Shown here piece after piece: positions 1 to 12,669 of a stretch of DNA of 64,000 nucleotides. This DNA is from Escarpia spicata (taxonomy: Eukaryota; Annelida; Polychaeta; Sabellida; Siboglinidae), in contig OZ023216.1 of NCBI GenBank assembly GCA_963995525.1, positions 41,388,346 to 41,452,345 on the forward strand. The letters run 5' to 3'. The notes beneath the pieces are model-generated. The model saw nothing but the letters and a program-made list of their open reading frames with translations. It made no database searches and had not been told where the DNA came from. The translations under genes and the position numbers were made by a program. Position 1 is the stretch's first letter, and the number at the start of each line of letters is the position of its first letter.

Positions 1-1074
1 TAGATATACAGAGTTGAGAGGATCAGTGCCCTTGGCCACAGACAGGGCAATCATGTATGATGTCAAAACCAGACAGGGGGTATAATGATTGAGTATGTAC
101 AAAGATCACCACCTCTCTAATGGGCAAAGCCAAAAAATGGCCCCATTAATTAGGGGCAGGAATGTTCAATAAATCACAGAAGTCTGCCTGGCTAATATGC
201 GCCAGTATGGAAACAATCCGTCATCCCGCACATTTATTCCCGTTTCCCCCGCTGCTATTGTTTATGTAGATAGATTGATGACAACTGCCAGACTCCGGAC
301 CAAGACCTTGGCCAGGATGATAAGTGACCTGCCGGAGCAAAGCAAAACCGGGAAATTGAGTTTAATACATTTCTGGATTCCACAGAACATAAGCTTTAAA
401 ACGATACCTCATTTGTTGAAATATCTTCAGTATTTTTTTGATTTATTGCTAAATTTTAAGCAAACTTCAAAAAGCATCATTTTAAGAAACATAGGCATTT
501 TTATTCATAGTCTATTGTTTTTAAATTTTTGGGTTCATAAATGTCTGTATCTTATTAATTTTTGATTATCTGTTGAGGAAAATAAACTGGACACTGGAAG
601 ATCAGATTATAATGTATACGTTTCTGTCAATATCACAAAACTTATTAGACATGACCTGGACAGCAATTTTTGTTTCGCGCTTAAAATAGGCCTGTGACTT
701 AATACACGGTTCACTAGGACAGGCCACATATATATAACAGTTTAGTCAATGCGTGAAGTATTGGTGATTTCCTGATCCTAATGCCGGCCACTTAGTGAAT
801 ATAAACTACAAATCACATTACTGTTTGAAACATTAACACTTAGTATTGATGTGTGTCAATTGCTTTCAGTGTCCTCCAATATCACACCTAAAGGCCGAAT
901 GAGGCATTGATCATATACACGATAAAATGTTAACCTCATCTATTTGTGTACAGTTGCTAAATGTCACAATGATGACATTGTGTCCCTACGTGTCACGGTG
1001 TCCAAATGTCAACTCTAGTGACCTTTAAATCTTCCCCAAGCTATCCAAAAGCTGCCCAAATGTCACTGACATCC
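1..1074. other. Unique AT-rich sequence, no gene seen
   Basis: A 122-codon plus frame (197-565) is of chance length for this composition and has no recognisable domain or splice context. Confidence 0.5.
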
Positions 1075-1189
1075 AGATGAAACCTATGCTCAAATGTCAT
1101 TCAAATGCTATTTGTGCCCCAATGCCAACTGGCATCCAAATGTTATCTAAGCCCAAATGTTGTTGTCCAAATGTATTCTAATCCCAAAT

Positions 1190-1631
1190 GTCATTAGGAT
1201 GGTGCCCATGCCCAAATGTCATCCACACCCAAATGCTGCCTATGCCCAACTATTAGACTTTCAAATACTGCCCATGCCCAGATGTCATCCACATCCAAAT
1301 ACTACCCATGCCCAAATGTCATCCACATCCAAATGCTGCCCATGCCCAAATATCACCCACATTCAAATACTACCCATGCCCAAATGCCACCCACATCCAA
1401 ATACTACCCATGCCCAAATGCCACCCACATCCAAATGTTGCCCATGCTCAATTGCTGCCCATGCCCTACTGTCATCCACATCCAAATGCTGCCCATGCCC
1501 AACTGTCATCCACATCCAAATGCTGCCCATGCCCAACTGTCATCCACATCCAAATGCTGCCCATGCCCAACTGTCATCCACATCCAAATGCTGCCCATGC
1601 CCAACTGTCATCCACATCCAAATGCTACTCA
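1190..1631. repeat. 34-bp minisatellite (CCCATGCCCAA... type)
   Basis: About 12-13 units of 34 bp, built around CATCCACATCCAAATGC, become more regular from left to right; a looser precursor of similar words runs from about 1075. The array resumes for one unit at 1994-2032 beyond an inserted transposon. Because 34 is not a multiple of three and the unit lacks stops, all three plus-strand frames stay open for 120-190 codons. These frames are repeat artefacts, not genes. Confidence 0.9.
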
Positions 1632-1993
1632 CAGGGCTTGACGTTAAGGTTTTTGGTCACTTGCTCACCGGGCAAGTGACCCTGACATTCTACTTGCCCG
1701 ACTTGAATTTCCACTTGCCCTCAAGTCATTAATGGAATTGATTCAACTTATCAGTTAGTTATTACCATGCATTTTAAACAGATAAAATAAATATGTAATT
1801 CTGTGGTAGCACCATATATGGTCAACAGTGAGAATGAGTTGTCTTAAGTATCTGACAAACTTAACAGTTTCTGTATGGTTTACAAACACTGCCCCCATGC
1901 CTTACCACATGTTTGCCTTGCGTTGCAACCAGTTTGCCCAACCGGGTGTTTTACTTGCCCAGGGCAATTAGGCAACCGTTAATGTCATGCCCT
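1632..1993. mobile_element. hAT-like non-autonomous element inserted in the 34-bp array
   Basis: The 362-bp element has imperfect terminal inverted repeats: CAGGGCTTGACGTTAA at the left and TTAATGTCATGCCCT at the right. It is flanked by the direct repeat tactca (1626-1631 and 1994-1999). It splits the minisatellite, which continues in register on the far side. The CAGGG start fits the hAT superfamily; an 8-bp target duplication would be expected and only six bases remain. There is no coding sequence. The interior is rich in CTTGCCC words in both orientations. Confidence 0.75.
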
Positions 1994-2032
1994 TACTCAT
2001 GCCCAAATGTCATCTACATCCAAATGCTACCC

Positions 2033-3850
2033 ATGTCTGTCTCACATCAGATCTGTCAGTGTGTAACTTCATAGATCACTTTACATTTATTCACAATTGA
2101 CAAGTATAAATTATAACTGTACTGTTATGTTTGTGGGTAATCTTAATGAACACATAAAATATTATTGGTATAGTAGTACATTATTGTAGTTAGAATAGAT
2201 GACCAATATGATGTTAATTAGAAGGGCATTCATCTGTTTTGTTCTCAGCGGTAAGATTGATTTAATGGTGTATTTTTGTGCATACTGCCAACATTGGTTA
2301 ATTTTATTACCAGATCAATATTACACTAATTAGAAGGATATTGGTTTATATTTGGGGGTTAATCGGATATAATTTTGTGTTTTTTTACTTTACGGACTTA
2401 AGCACCCCTCCCACAGATTGCCAACATGGGTTTTTGAATTTAGCAAATTAGCCTTGAAATGTGTATTGGCATATTCTACTAAGAAATGCCTACAGGGTTC
2501 ACTTTTTTGGAAATTGGCTCCTAACTAACACAATGCTTTTGCTACACTGAAAGTGACATTGCTGTCAGTGTGTCCATCCTGTACAAGTGTGTCACTACTG
2601 TCTCTTATCCAACTGTCAACACATCATCAGCCTCAACTACTGTCACAGGTGACTGGTTTCATGAAGACAGACACAATACAAGTTATGCATGAGTGGTCAA
2701 TGTGCTATAAAAGTGCCAACCTCCTGATTGAAAAACCTGTTGCATCCCAAGTGCAATGGGGCATGACCCCCCAGTGATTCATCCACCCCTCCCCCTAATC
2801 GTTACTTCCACGAGACTTCAATCCAATAATGAAAAACATACAATTTCAAAAGTCAACAATGTTTGCATTTGTTAAACTTTAAGTGCAAGATTTGATGTGA
2901 TATAAAAAGCATAGCAACACAATAAATCAAACTTTATAATGGTTTATATGATTTACTTATCACCTAGAATAATTAACGTTAGTATTATGAACTCTCACAC
3001 AGAGTTTGTGAAAATTTAGTTAGGTGCTTGACTTGTTAAGGAAGGTTATTAACTCTATATGTAAATATAATTAAAAGGCCACCACATGAAGACACACATG
3101 AATTTATTTACTTGTCTTGTCTGCCTCTGTATTGGTCGATTTACTTTTGTGATTTGTATTTATGTATCCAACGTATAACACAGTAATAAGGATTTCTGTT
3201 GGGCTGTGCACATAGTTGTGAACAGAAAAAACATTATTTAATCAGCTCTGTATGCAACAGAAAATATAGCTAAATGTTACTCATAAAAGTGTACGATTTT
3301 CACAGTATTATATTTACTCCAGCTTAGAAATAGGACAAGAATACTGGAGACTGCATGCAGATGCACGCCAGGCTGCAGTTTTATAAATATCATGTATACC
3401 AATAATGTATGCTATCTACAGTACATTCATGAGAGTACGACACTTCATACTATGAATGCAGACATGCCAAGTTGGCGTATGCAAATGGAGGGGGGGGGGG
3501 GGTAAACATCTATATAAAATTTTTGTTCATTGGTGGTACCACTTACTGAATGTATTTATTCAAATTATGCAACATTTCTGATCTGATTCTTTGAATAAAC
3601 ATTTAACATCAGAAAAAGATGCAATTATCATATTAGTTTCATAACATTTATTTACGTACATAATTCATTTAATTAGATATCACACAATAGTGTATATAAA
3701 ATGCTAACCAAACGAGAAACCCAGAAAATCAACGAGAAAGGTCAAAGCAAATGTCACAAAAGTTGGAGTCTTGTTTTGAAAGCAAAATATTGGTGTATAA
3801 AAATGCTAAAAAGATTCTCTAGGTGATTAAAAAAAAACAAGCTTACTTAC
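2033..3850. other. Unique AT-rich sequence left of the last visible RCC1 exon
   Basis: I searched the minus strand here for a further RCC1 exon (YxWGxN, VACGxxHS words next to splice sites) and found none. It contains a G14 run at about 3489-3502. Confidence 0.5.
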
Positions 3851-3994
3851 CTGTGAGACCCGCACTATGGTACGTCCCTCCAGACACCTCAGTGAAGTTC
3901 TGCCTTCTTGTTTGACATCTCTTTGGCTCCCCCAGGTCTCCGGTACGACTGCCACAGGCCAGTCCATAACCCCACGCATACAGGCTACCATTGT
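3851..3994 (-). CDS. RCC1-repeat protein, sixth coding exon (last one visible)
   Basis: The acceptor is catgttgtctttcag and the donor is ACAG/gtaagt, with phase 1 at both ends. The 47 codons between the split codons encode repeat 5: NGSLYAWGYGLACG, then FTEVSGGTYHSAGLT. This repeat has an enlarged, basic loop (EPKRCQTRRQ) between its two conserved halves. The open phase-1 donor means at least one more coding exon follows. I found no convincing RCC1 exon between 1 and 3850 on this strand, so the gene probably continues outside the window with at least two more repeats to close a propeller. Confidence 0.9.
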
Positions 3995-4046
3995 CTGAAA
4001 GACAACATGTTCTTACTTGGTGAATTGGTTCTATGTATAACAAGTA

Positions 4047-4240
4047 GTAATACTAAAAAGGTAAGTTCTTATATTGCACAGTATCCAGGCATTAGGCCTA
4101 CTTAAAGCGCTAACCCTCTGACAGACCTGTTCAATTAAGCACCATCATGACTTCTCTGGGAAGCATCCTGCCATGCTGCAATTAATGAGCGAAGACTATT
4201 TGTACACAAATATCCACTTCATAGTTTCCTAGTTATTTCC
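4047..4240 (-). mobile_element. SINE 3' portion, inverted
   Basis: It begins GGTAAGTTCTTATATTGCAC and carries GACTTCTCTGGGAAGCAT and GCTGCAATTAATGAGCGAAG, the reverse complement of the family's body and tail. It lies just upstream of the last visible RCC1 exon, in its intron. Confidence 0.8.
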
Positions 4241-4317
4241 AGTGCTCAGCAACGTTCTATTAACTGACTTGTCTGTATAATTGTGGTTACAATGTAATGG
4301 TCTTTATGTGCTCCTGC

Positions 4318-4422
4318 TAAATTATAATAATTTGATAGCATTTTCTGCGCTATAAATATTGTAATAATGGCCATTCAGAGATGCATTACGATACTAAAAC
4401 ATGGACTATGCATGATTTTAAG
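4318..4422. repeat. Short dispersed repeat (GCGCTATAAATATTGTAATA type)
   Basis: The words TCTGCGCTATAAATATTG, CCATTCAGAGATGCATTACG and CTAAAACATGG recur at 9835-9930 in the same order. A looser relative (TATAGCGCCAGTATCCGCC) lies at 58755-58840. It is probably another SINE or MITE tail family. Confidence 0.5.
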
Positions 4423-7400
4423 AATATTGTTGGATTTCAATCACAAATCAGGTTCATGAATGGTCAAATGAAAAGTGCATGAACACAGGTGATTCGAGAT
4501 ATCAAAGTTACACTCTAACAATCATCCGCTGATCAAAACACAAAATCACACACCATCAAGGTCAGATGGGGGGCGTCACCCGAATGTGTTGCAATTTTCT
4601 CAGCACAACTAACGAGGCTAGCTTTGCCGACTAAAAGCATCGTTATAATGACAGAAAAACAAAAAAATGTGTCTGCAAATTCTGACATCATCATCCATCA
4701 GGTCATTTTAATTTCCTTTAAACATGTGCACTAGCATATAAATGAGGATCTCAGCCAGGGGGAGAGGTGGCCTGTGTGCGGCCACGCGGAACGCACTTGT
4801 CTGCACATTAATTCTGCTGTCTCTGTAATCACTGATGCATGACCTGAAGAGTACCACTGGTCTCCCTTCCCTGTATCAACTCCCTGTAGCTGTAAGTGGA
4901 CCACTTAATTGTTAATGTACAGATTTGGGGAAACAGTCTTGGGGGTCAGACCACTATTTACATTCCCACTGATGACACAATAATATTGGCGAGTTCAATC
5001 AATCAATAAATGAATTAATAAATCAAACTATAAATGAAATACATCTATCAATAAATGCATCTATATTTTCACACAACAAATGTAGGCACATGATTATTCA
5101 ATGTTTTAATACGATTTATAAGAATTAGCCAATACTAAAAACACTTGTTGTTTGTGTGTATTTTATTTGGTGGGAGTTGTGTTCATATTTGTGTCTAGTG
5201 CTGGCATTGTTGTCACCAGTCCACGCCAGAAACTTGTGTGGTGTCAGACCGCTATATTACGGTGACTGGGGTCAAACCACAACTTCCTGATGTCGAAGCA
5301 ATGCCAAGAATGACGCAATTGCATGCGCAGTGGAGATCAGGAAGACAAGCTGATATTGCAATCCAGTGGTGGTGCTGATAAGTCTAACTGATCAAAAGTA
5401 ATTTGAAAAAACATACAATTTGACCAAAAACCAACAGGAAGAAAATAAGAAAACTATAGTTATAATTGACCTGCAGCTGTGAGATTCTTTTATACTTGCT
5501 GCAGCTAATGGTACCAAGACATAACATGTTGCGACAAACTCAGCTGGAAATGGCAAATATCTCACTTTTCAACAGGATATTAAAAATGGAATTAAAAATT
5601 GCAGTTATTATTTTTTAGGCTGCCTCAGCGAATGTGAATTTTAATCAAGCAAGAATTCTTTGAAGCGATGCTTTATTTACACATTTAGAAAAATGCTATA
5701 ATAAATACTATCAAACATAAAGAAAAATTAACAAGCACATGCTGCAAAGGGTACTAGGATTTAGGAAGATTTATGCAACAAGATCGCCATAGAAGTCCAC
5801 AATCTGCGACTCCTCAGTATTTAACCTGTTGTACATATAGATAAAATAATGCACACAGGCATGCTGATTTTAATCAGTATTATTGAACTAAATTTTTTTT
5901 AGTTTCACATATTTCTGATATTTAATTTGCTGAGTCAGTGTGTAGGAGAGTTTCAGGAGGAAGCTAGTGAGGAGGCTAGTAAAGAGGGTTGGACAAGTGG
6001 TATAAATGGAAGGTTATTGAAGACAGCGGATGTCGTCAGAGGGGAGATGAAAAAGGGAAGAAATCAAAGGGTTGCATGATGAAAGTTTTAGTGGGATTGG
6101 GATTTTTGCAGAAAAAATGTTTATCGAAATATTTTTGCTATAGAATTCGACAGCATTTCTGTAGTATTCTATGAAAATTAATGTGGGAAAGTGTACATAA
6201 ATGTATCACTTAATAAACAAAAATATTCCTGTTAAAATGTTTGTTGTAATGCACAACAATGTTTTTTTTCATCAAGTATATTGTTCAAGTATGATACTTA
6301 GATTGTCTCGTACTTGTGCATCATTAAAACTGTCCCTTTTGGATATACAATAGCATTAATTATATGCTGAGCACGGTTTCTCATACCGTTGTTTCACGAT
6401 TGGCGACCTCAGTGAATGGCTCATGAAATGACACCCACATCTATATACATGGACTGGTCAAGGCAACGTTATGTAGTGCACAGAATATTCCTCTTGGGAA
6501 AACTACTCATTTTGCAATGATCTGATTTACGATTTGTGCTCATTCAGTGGTGAAAATGGCCACTCTTATTTTGTATATTTCCCATGAATATATATATAGC
6601 CAACTAAATTGGCTTTAGCAATGCCCTATAATTAACATTCACCATTTGCTCGATATGTAATTATGTTAACTTATTAATGCTTTTAAATGGCTGATGATGA
6701 ATATACCGCCAGAAAAATGGCACAACCCATTTCAGTTGCAAGTGGATGTTATCGACTTAAGTTTTGTCATATTTTAACAAAACTATCACCCTATCTCACA
6801 TCATGACAACTTGTGGTATCGATAGTGCTGGTGTATGACAATAAAACTTGTCACATCACCAATACTTTCCACAAGCAATCGGCATAAAGACAGCGCAGAG
6901 AGAAACTGTTATCAGCGATATACACCACCACTGGAAATATAAGTCTCGATATTACAAAGTGCCTCATTGTGGGTTTGCACAAAGAGGTCGGCCTATCAGG
7001 TGACCAGATCGTGCTTCAAAGACCGCAGGACTATCCCATCTGTGAACTAGGCCACCTCACCAGCTCCCCCAAACTAGAGGTGCGACAAACACCGGCTTAT
7101 CACCCTGCCCTTATCTCAACTATGTAACCAGCAGGTTGACCTGATGAATGCCAGATGCTGATCCAGCGACCTGAATGACCTTCACTGACCCATTGACCAA
7201 TGCCTTTAGTTACTTGACAGTAGTCACTGAAGACCTGCACCTTTACAATGATTTTCTTTGGTTAGCCGATAGGTAGATAGTTGTCGCTGTTTTATAATTG
7301 AAATGCTTAAATGATCTGAATTTGTCAATATCAATAGATACACTATTGTGCTTTATGGCTTAATGATTTATAATATATATTTAAAACTTATTTATAGCGT

Positions 7401-8224
7401 TTACTTATTTTAATTCATAACTTATTTAAATTGTTCACTTATTTATTAGGGTTTCGCAAGAAAAAATAATTTTGGTATGGAACTGGCAGGCTTCCCATCA
7501 CGGGTGCTGTAGACACCCCGATAGGTGGGGGCTCTTAATTTGTATAAGTATTAATTTGATTTTTGACTTGATCTTGTCAAAAATCAGTGGAAAATGGCTT
7601 TACTTTTACAGACTATGACATCAGGTTAGTTGCCTTTTTGCAAGTTAACCAATTATATATTAAAAGCAATTTTTTTCAATGATTTGCACAAAATGGTTTA
7701 TTTTATTAAACCACCTGTACATAATCCTTAAATTATCAACACTCTGTAAATATGAACATGTTTGAATCTGATTCGTAATAGGCTGAATCAATTGACAATG
7801 GAATTTTAAGTATTTCTGTCATTTGCACCATTGTGTAGTGAAATTAGAGCCAGTGTAATGAACTGGAAAGTACACATTTGTGACTGTTACAATTACAATC
7901 CATTAATGGAGCAATAGAAGCCATTGTATCATATCTGATGCAACAGTTTGTGATTTTAGTATTTTGCAATTTCTTTCAGTTGCAGGGCAGTAATTCGTAC
8001 AGATTCTCATCACACAACTAGTTGTGGACGACCGAGTACATTTAGTTGATGATTCATTCCCCAGATGGCAGCACACACCAAGAAAGAGAAAGCATGACTT
8101 AGTGGAGACAATTGGCAGTGTATTTAATATAATGAAGGAGAACAACACAGTGACAATTCCTCCAGTTGAGAGAGTCATAGTCATGTCACCATGTCAGACG
8201 ACATTGCCGTAAGATAATAACTGT

Positions 8225-8585
8225 CATCACATAGGTGTGTCAATGTACTATGCAATCAATGTTACAAATTACAAAATGACATCAAAATTATGTGAGTGTC
8301 ATTGACACTGACAGCAATAGTTCCACAAAATGACACCATCATCACGTCAGTGTCATGATTATCTGACATGGCACCTGGATTAGACAACAGTGACACCAAA
8401 CGACACTTCATATCAGCGTCATAACATGAAAATAATATCAGATACATACGTCACCGGATCATCAAATGGTTGACAGCGTCTTGTCACCACCACATTATAA
8501 AATGTCACCAGTTGAGTGCCAATAGATAAGTGTCACCAGTGTCGTGTCACCAAATTAGTGACACCAGTGTCAGTGTTGAATCCTG
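8225..8585. repeat. Degenerate repeat rich in AGTGTCA / TGACACC
   Basis: Repeated AATGACACCA, AGTGTCATGA and CAGTGTCA words at loose spacing in both orientations form an old decayed tandem array. No gene is seen. Confidence 0.5.
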
Positions 8586-9834
8586 CAGCGGGCACATGCA
8601 GTGGCAATGCAAGCGCTGCATTGAACGCATCTGGAGAAATGTAATCCATCTAGATGAGCAATAAAGGCTAATACTGTGACATCTATCATCATAAAGGCTA
8701 CATTGCCTGGCCCCTGTCCCCCGAGACACAAGTCAAACAAGGTATGACACGCCGGTCATTTTTTTAAACCATAAACGTTCTCATTGTGGGTGACTGTGCC
8801 GAGCAAAGACTGCACTGATATTAGCTATTTAGAAACATACAATAAATGAAAAATACTACTCATGGAATCATCCACACTGTGAGGTATCACTGATTATGAT
8901 GGCGATGATTTAGTAACACATCGCTCTCTGTTCCTTCTAAAAAATTCCTGATCACCGTCCCATGCAACCATGTACACTGGGAGCAGATTCCTCAAACTTA
9001 AATGAGCAACACTGTTACAGAAAAGGTTGGTTTCAAATGTGAATAAATTTTATTTATTAAAGGTCCCTCCTCAATTAGATTTGTTTATTTGTTACATTTA
9101 AGAATAATTTACCAACCAATCGAACCTATCTGATGCCGACTACGAGTTGCTAGATTTATTGTGCAAATTACATATTTCTGTTGGTTAATTCTTCGAACAA
9201 GCTATTAAATAATATTTGACTATTATGAATATTATTCAATCAAAACCCAGCAAAACATGTTTATAAACAATGTTCTAAATTAAAATGCTTAATTTGAAAA
9301 CAATATTTTTAATTGTATTTTGCGACATAATTTTTTTCAAATTGAGCATTATATTCTTTACAAATTGTCAGAAATTAAATGGTAACCTGTACGACAATTG
9401 TCAATCGATATAATGCTCAACTTGCTTGGATTTCTGTACTATCCAAAGTCTAAGACACCATGGAACAGTGTACAAATGAGGCAACTGATAACATTTCATG
9501 CAAAATTTCTACAGATGTAGAATTCATGTCTTGATTATAGAGGAGTCCACTCTGGCAGCATTGCAAACGTAATAACAATTTTGGGAACATTATATTTTCA
9601 AGCTCCTAAAATTTGGAGAAAAACAAATATTCTTCCACTACATGCAACCTCAGTATTCCAGGGAAAAAATTACACAAATTCATTATGAATATTTTGCATA
9701 GCATTTACAAACACACACTCCAAATTGTATGTCTCTATAGGTGTGGTGTGGTACAGTGTTTGTTCCAATCAGGCACAGTATGCTAGAACGGAGTACATTT
9801 TACCCTTGTGGTCCCTCCTGCAACTGACATGATA

Positions 9835-9930
9835 ATAATAATATAATAATAATTTACTGCATTTCTCTGTGCCATAAATCTGGCAGTTACTATCATTCAG
9901 AGGCGCATTACAATCCTAAAAACATGGCAT
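9835..9930. repeat. Second copy of the 4318-4422 repeat
   Basis: It has TCTCTGTGCCATAAATCTGG, CATTCAGAGGCGCATTACAA and CCTAAAAACATGG, matching the order of words at 4318. Confidence 0.5.
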
Positions 9931-12008
9931 GTAGCTATTAAGATTATTAAATAAAATAAAAATATGTAAATAAAATAAATAAATAAAAGCATTAACATAT
10001 ACATACATATCAATAATAAATAGATGCGTATAGTAATAATACTAATTAAAACGACAAATTAAGAGAGAGTGACATGATGCTGAAATTCTGATGGAAACTT
10101 TGGTCTTGCCTGCAGAGAAAATGTCATAGAGATGTCACGCAAAACTTGCGAAAACATATTCTGCCAAACATGTGGCCTTAACGTGGGTCATTTTAGTACT
10201 TTGATATGTGACAACAAATCAAACTCCTCTGCATTATTTAGGAGGATTGTTTATCGCTCGTTTCCAAATTTCAAGGCATGATGAATCTGTTAAAAAACCA
10301 ACCAGTCGCAGCAGAGTTTGTGGTGAATACCTTGGCAATGACAGTCAGAGCATAGCTCGATCATAATCCAAGGGAGAAAGAAAAAATGCCAGTGACCTAA
10401 ATAGTTGAATTGGTATGTGTTTTTTAAAGAAATTCATCGACTCATCATGGTGATTTTGCCTAGGATATTGCAGACAAATGCTATTACAGCCCCGTGTGTG
10501 TCCTTCTGAGGAAATTGCATCGTCAAAACATTTCATAGGAAAAGACTACTTATCTATGGATAGTTTGCTGGATCCAGGTTTGCCACTGGGCATTTTGCCA
10601 TGAGTGAACCAGACATCTTGGCAAAATTTTCGTTTTTCATTGCGATAACAAACTGTCAATTGTAATTGTGCCATATTTAAAGTTTGTCAAACTGTTTGGT
10701 TAATGATATATTATATATATTAGCTATTAACTGGTTTAATAAGTGTTTGGTAAAAACACTGGACAAATTTATTGTAATCCTTATATTATAGATTGGGTAA
10801 TTTGGGAAAGTATAAATAAAATTTGGTAAACAACCAGTTTTGCTCTTTTCCAATTCGTTCAAACAGAAAATCATTTACTACACTGTTGGATTATGTTGTA
10901 AAATAAAATAACTTTTTTGAACAATATAACAGCGTTTTACAACTAGTACTATATTAAGATACATAATTTCCCACAAAATGTCTCTGTAACAAGAGCAAAA
11001 AAGAAATGACAAGGCAGCCTCAATTTATTTGCTCCAGTTGCAATTTTCATAAACTGTCATTTTCTCACCACATCTGTAACTCTGTATTAACGAGTGCTAA
11101 TTAATTCTAAAATACAACCTCTCTCCTCGCTGGCTGTCTGATTATATTCTGGAGTGAACGCATCAAGAGCCTCTTCATTTGCTTCAACCTACATTTCCCA
11201 GTCCTTTGTATGAAACACGCCCATATACATCAATCAAATCACCCCTTAATAAACTTTATTAAATCCCAGCATTGCAATCCATCATGCTAATCAAACAACC
11301 CTAATCCTGCTTTCACAAGTCATAATCTGCCGGCAGCCCCTACACTACGCAGGCCAATCTCTGGGAGTGTGCGCAAATATTTGTTTTAACAAATCTCCAA
11401 TGTGGCCGGGGGCCAGCGGCCGGCCTACAAACCTTGCATCACACCGCATCACTCTTGCCGTTTAACATGACTCATTAATTATCCATCTTACGCCCCTTGG
11501 CAAGGGTAGTCAAACCAGCATAAAGGGCCATCAATCAGAGCGCATGTTAGCTTGAAATAACAGTGTCATGCAAACCGCTCCCCCTTGTAAAGTCTCCAGA
11601 CACTGGACAAGTCACATGACACACTGCACCAACCTCGTGGCTCAAATACTGGCCGCAATTTAGTTTTTTTCTGCAGAAATTCCCGAAAAATATTCAGTCG
11701 CAACTAATTGTCTTGTCCCATCTTTCCTGACCAGTACACACCCCGTTTTCCTGAAGGTATGTGATGGAGAAATATTTTGTTACCACAAAATTCTGTGGTA
11801 GAAAATCCTGACGTAGTTTTTATGCAAGTAAATCAAGGATGGGAAAACAGGGTGAAGACAAATGGAGATCGACATGGCTATTACAGAGCAATTATAGGAA
11901 GCTGTTCTGGTATTTTCAGTTGAATAGCAGTAAAATGTACATTTATTATGTAATGTCATTATACTATTTGTTATCATTATATTACAATCATTACATTTTA
12001 TTACAGAT

Positions 12009-12618
12009 CAGGCCTTGACATTAAGGTTTTCTATCCACTGGCCCAGCCCTAAATATTATGCATTTAAAAAATAAAAACATGCAATTTGTGATAACACGAT
12101 TCAGTAGACTGCGTAACAATGCTAACATGAAATAGCAGTGGACATAATCGCTAGATTTTGCCACGTTTGAATCAACCAATCAGATGTGCTCTTTCTGTGT
12201 GTGTGTGTGTTTTTGTCTGTGTCTGTCTGTGTGTGCAAGCGTGCGTGCGTGCGTGTGAGTTCGTGCGTGCGTGATAATCGCCATGCCATGAGTTAAGGAT
12301 GACAACAGATTCAGAGAGAAGTGGTTATTGGATGATGATTATAAAAAATTGGGTCCTGACGCAATATAATACAAAAATAAATATGTGACCTTCAAGCGAG
12401 TCTGAATGTCGCCCGTACTGTTTCAAGCGAGAAAGTTACATCACATGCAGATTTTATTTAATCGTAGCACATGTGACGACAAGTGATAGAAACAATTTAA
12501 CATGACGGTGGCCAGTCGGATTGAACAAATTGGCCCATCAGGCCAATAATATATGAAACCTGGTGGCCCAAACTGGCCCAACAGCTTCCAAAAATGCCAG
12601 TGTTAATGTCGAGATCTG
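12009..12618. mobile_element. Diverged relative of the 1632-1993 element
   Basis: The left end, CAGGCCTTGACATTAAGG, matches the left end of the element at 1632. The right end, TTAATGTCGAGATCTG, is its imperfect inverse. Subterminal GGCCCA words resemble the GCCC words of the first copy. No target duplication is visible and there is no open frame of note. It contains a short GT/GC simple repeat (12195-12272). Confidence 0.5.
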
Positions 12619-12669
12619 CAGAAGAAAGGGAAGAAGATATTGTTTACAGTAATTATTACATGAAATAAT

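Larger units (their letters stand above)
4423..12008. other. Intron 5 of the RCC1 gene (right-hand part with arrays listed separately)
   Basis: Mostly unique AT-rich intronic sequence. Only the short repeats at 8225 and 9835 stand out. No coding exon is supported. Confidence 0.5.

Noticed and set aside
1157..1732. Three overlapping Cys/His/Pro-rich plus frames up to 191 codons
   Set aside because: All three frames of one 34-bp minisatellite are open at once and the longest runs into an inserted transposon; this is a repeat artefact.
7980..8207. Possible plus-strand exon (acceptor ttctttcag, donor gtaaga, frame with PRWQHTPRKRKHDLVET)
   Set aside because: The good frame has a stop between the strong acceptor and its start, no neighbouring exon was found, and no family is recognised.
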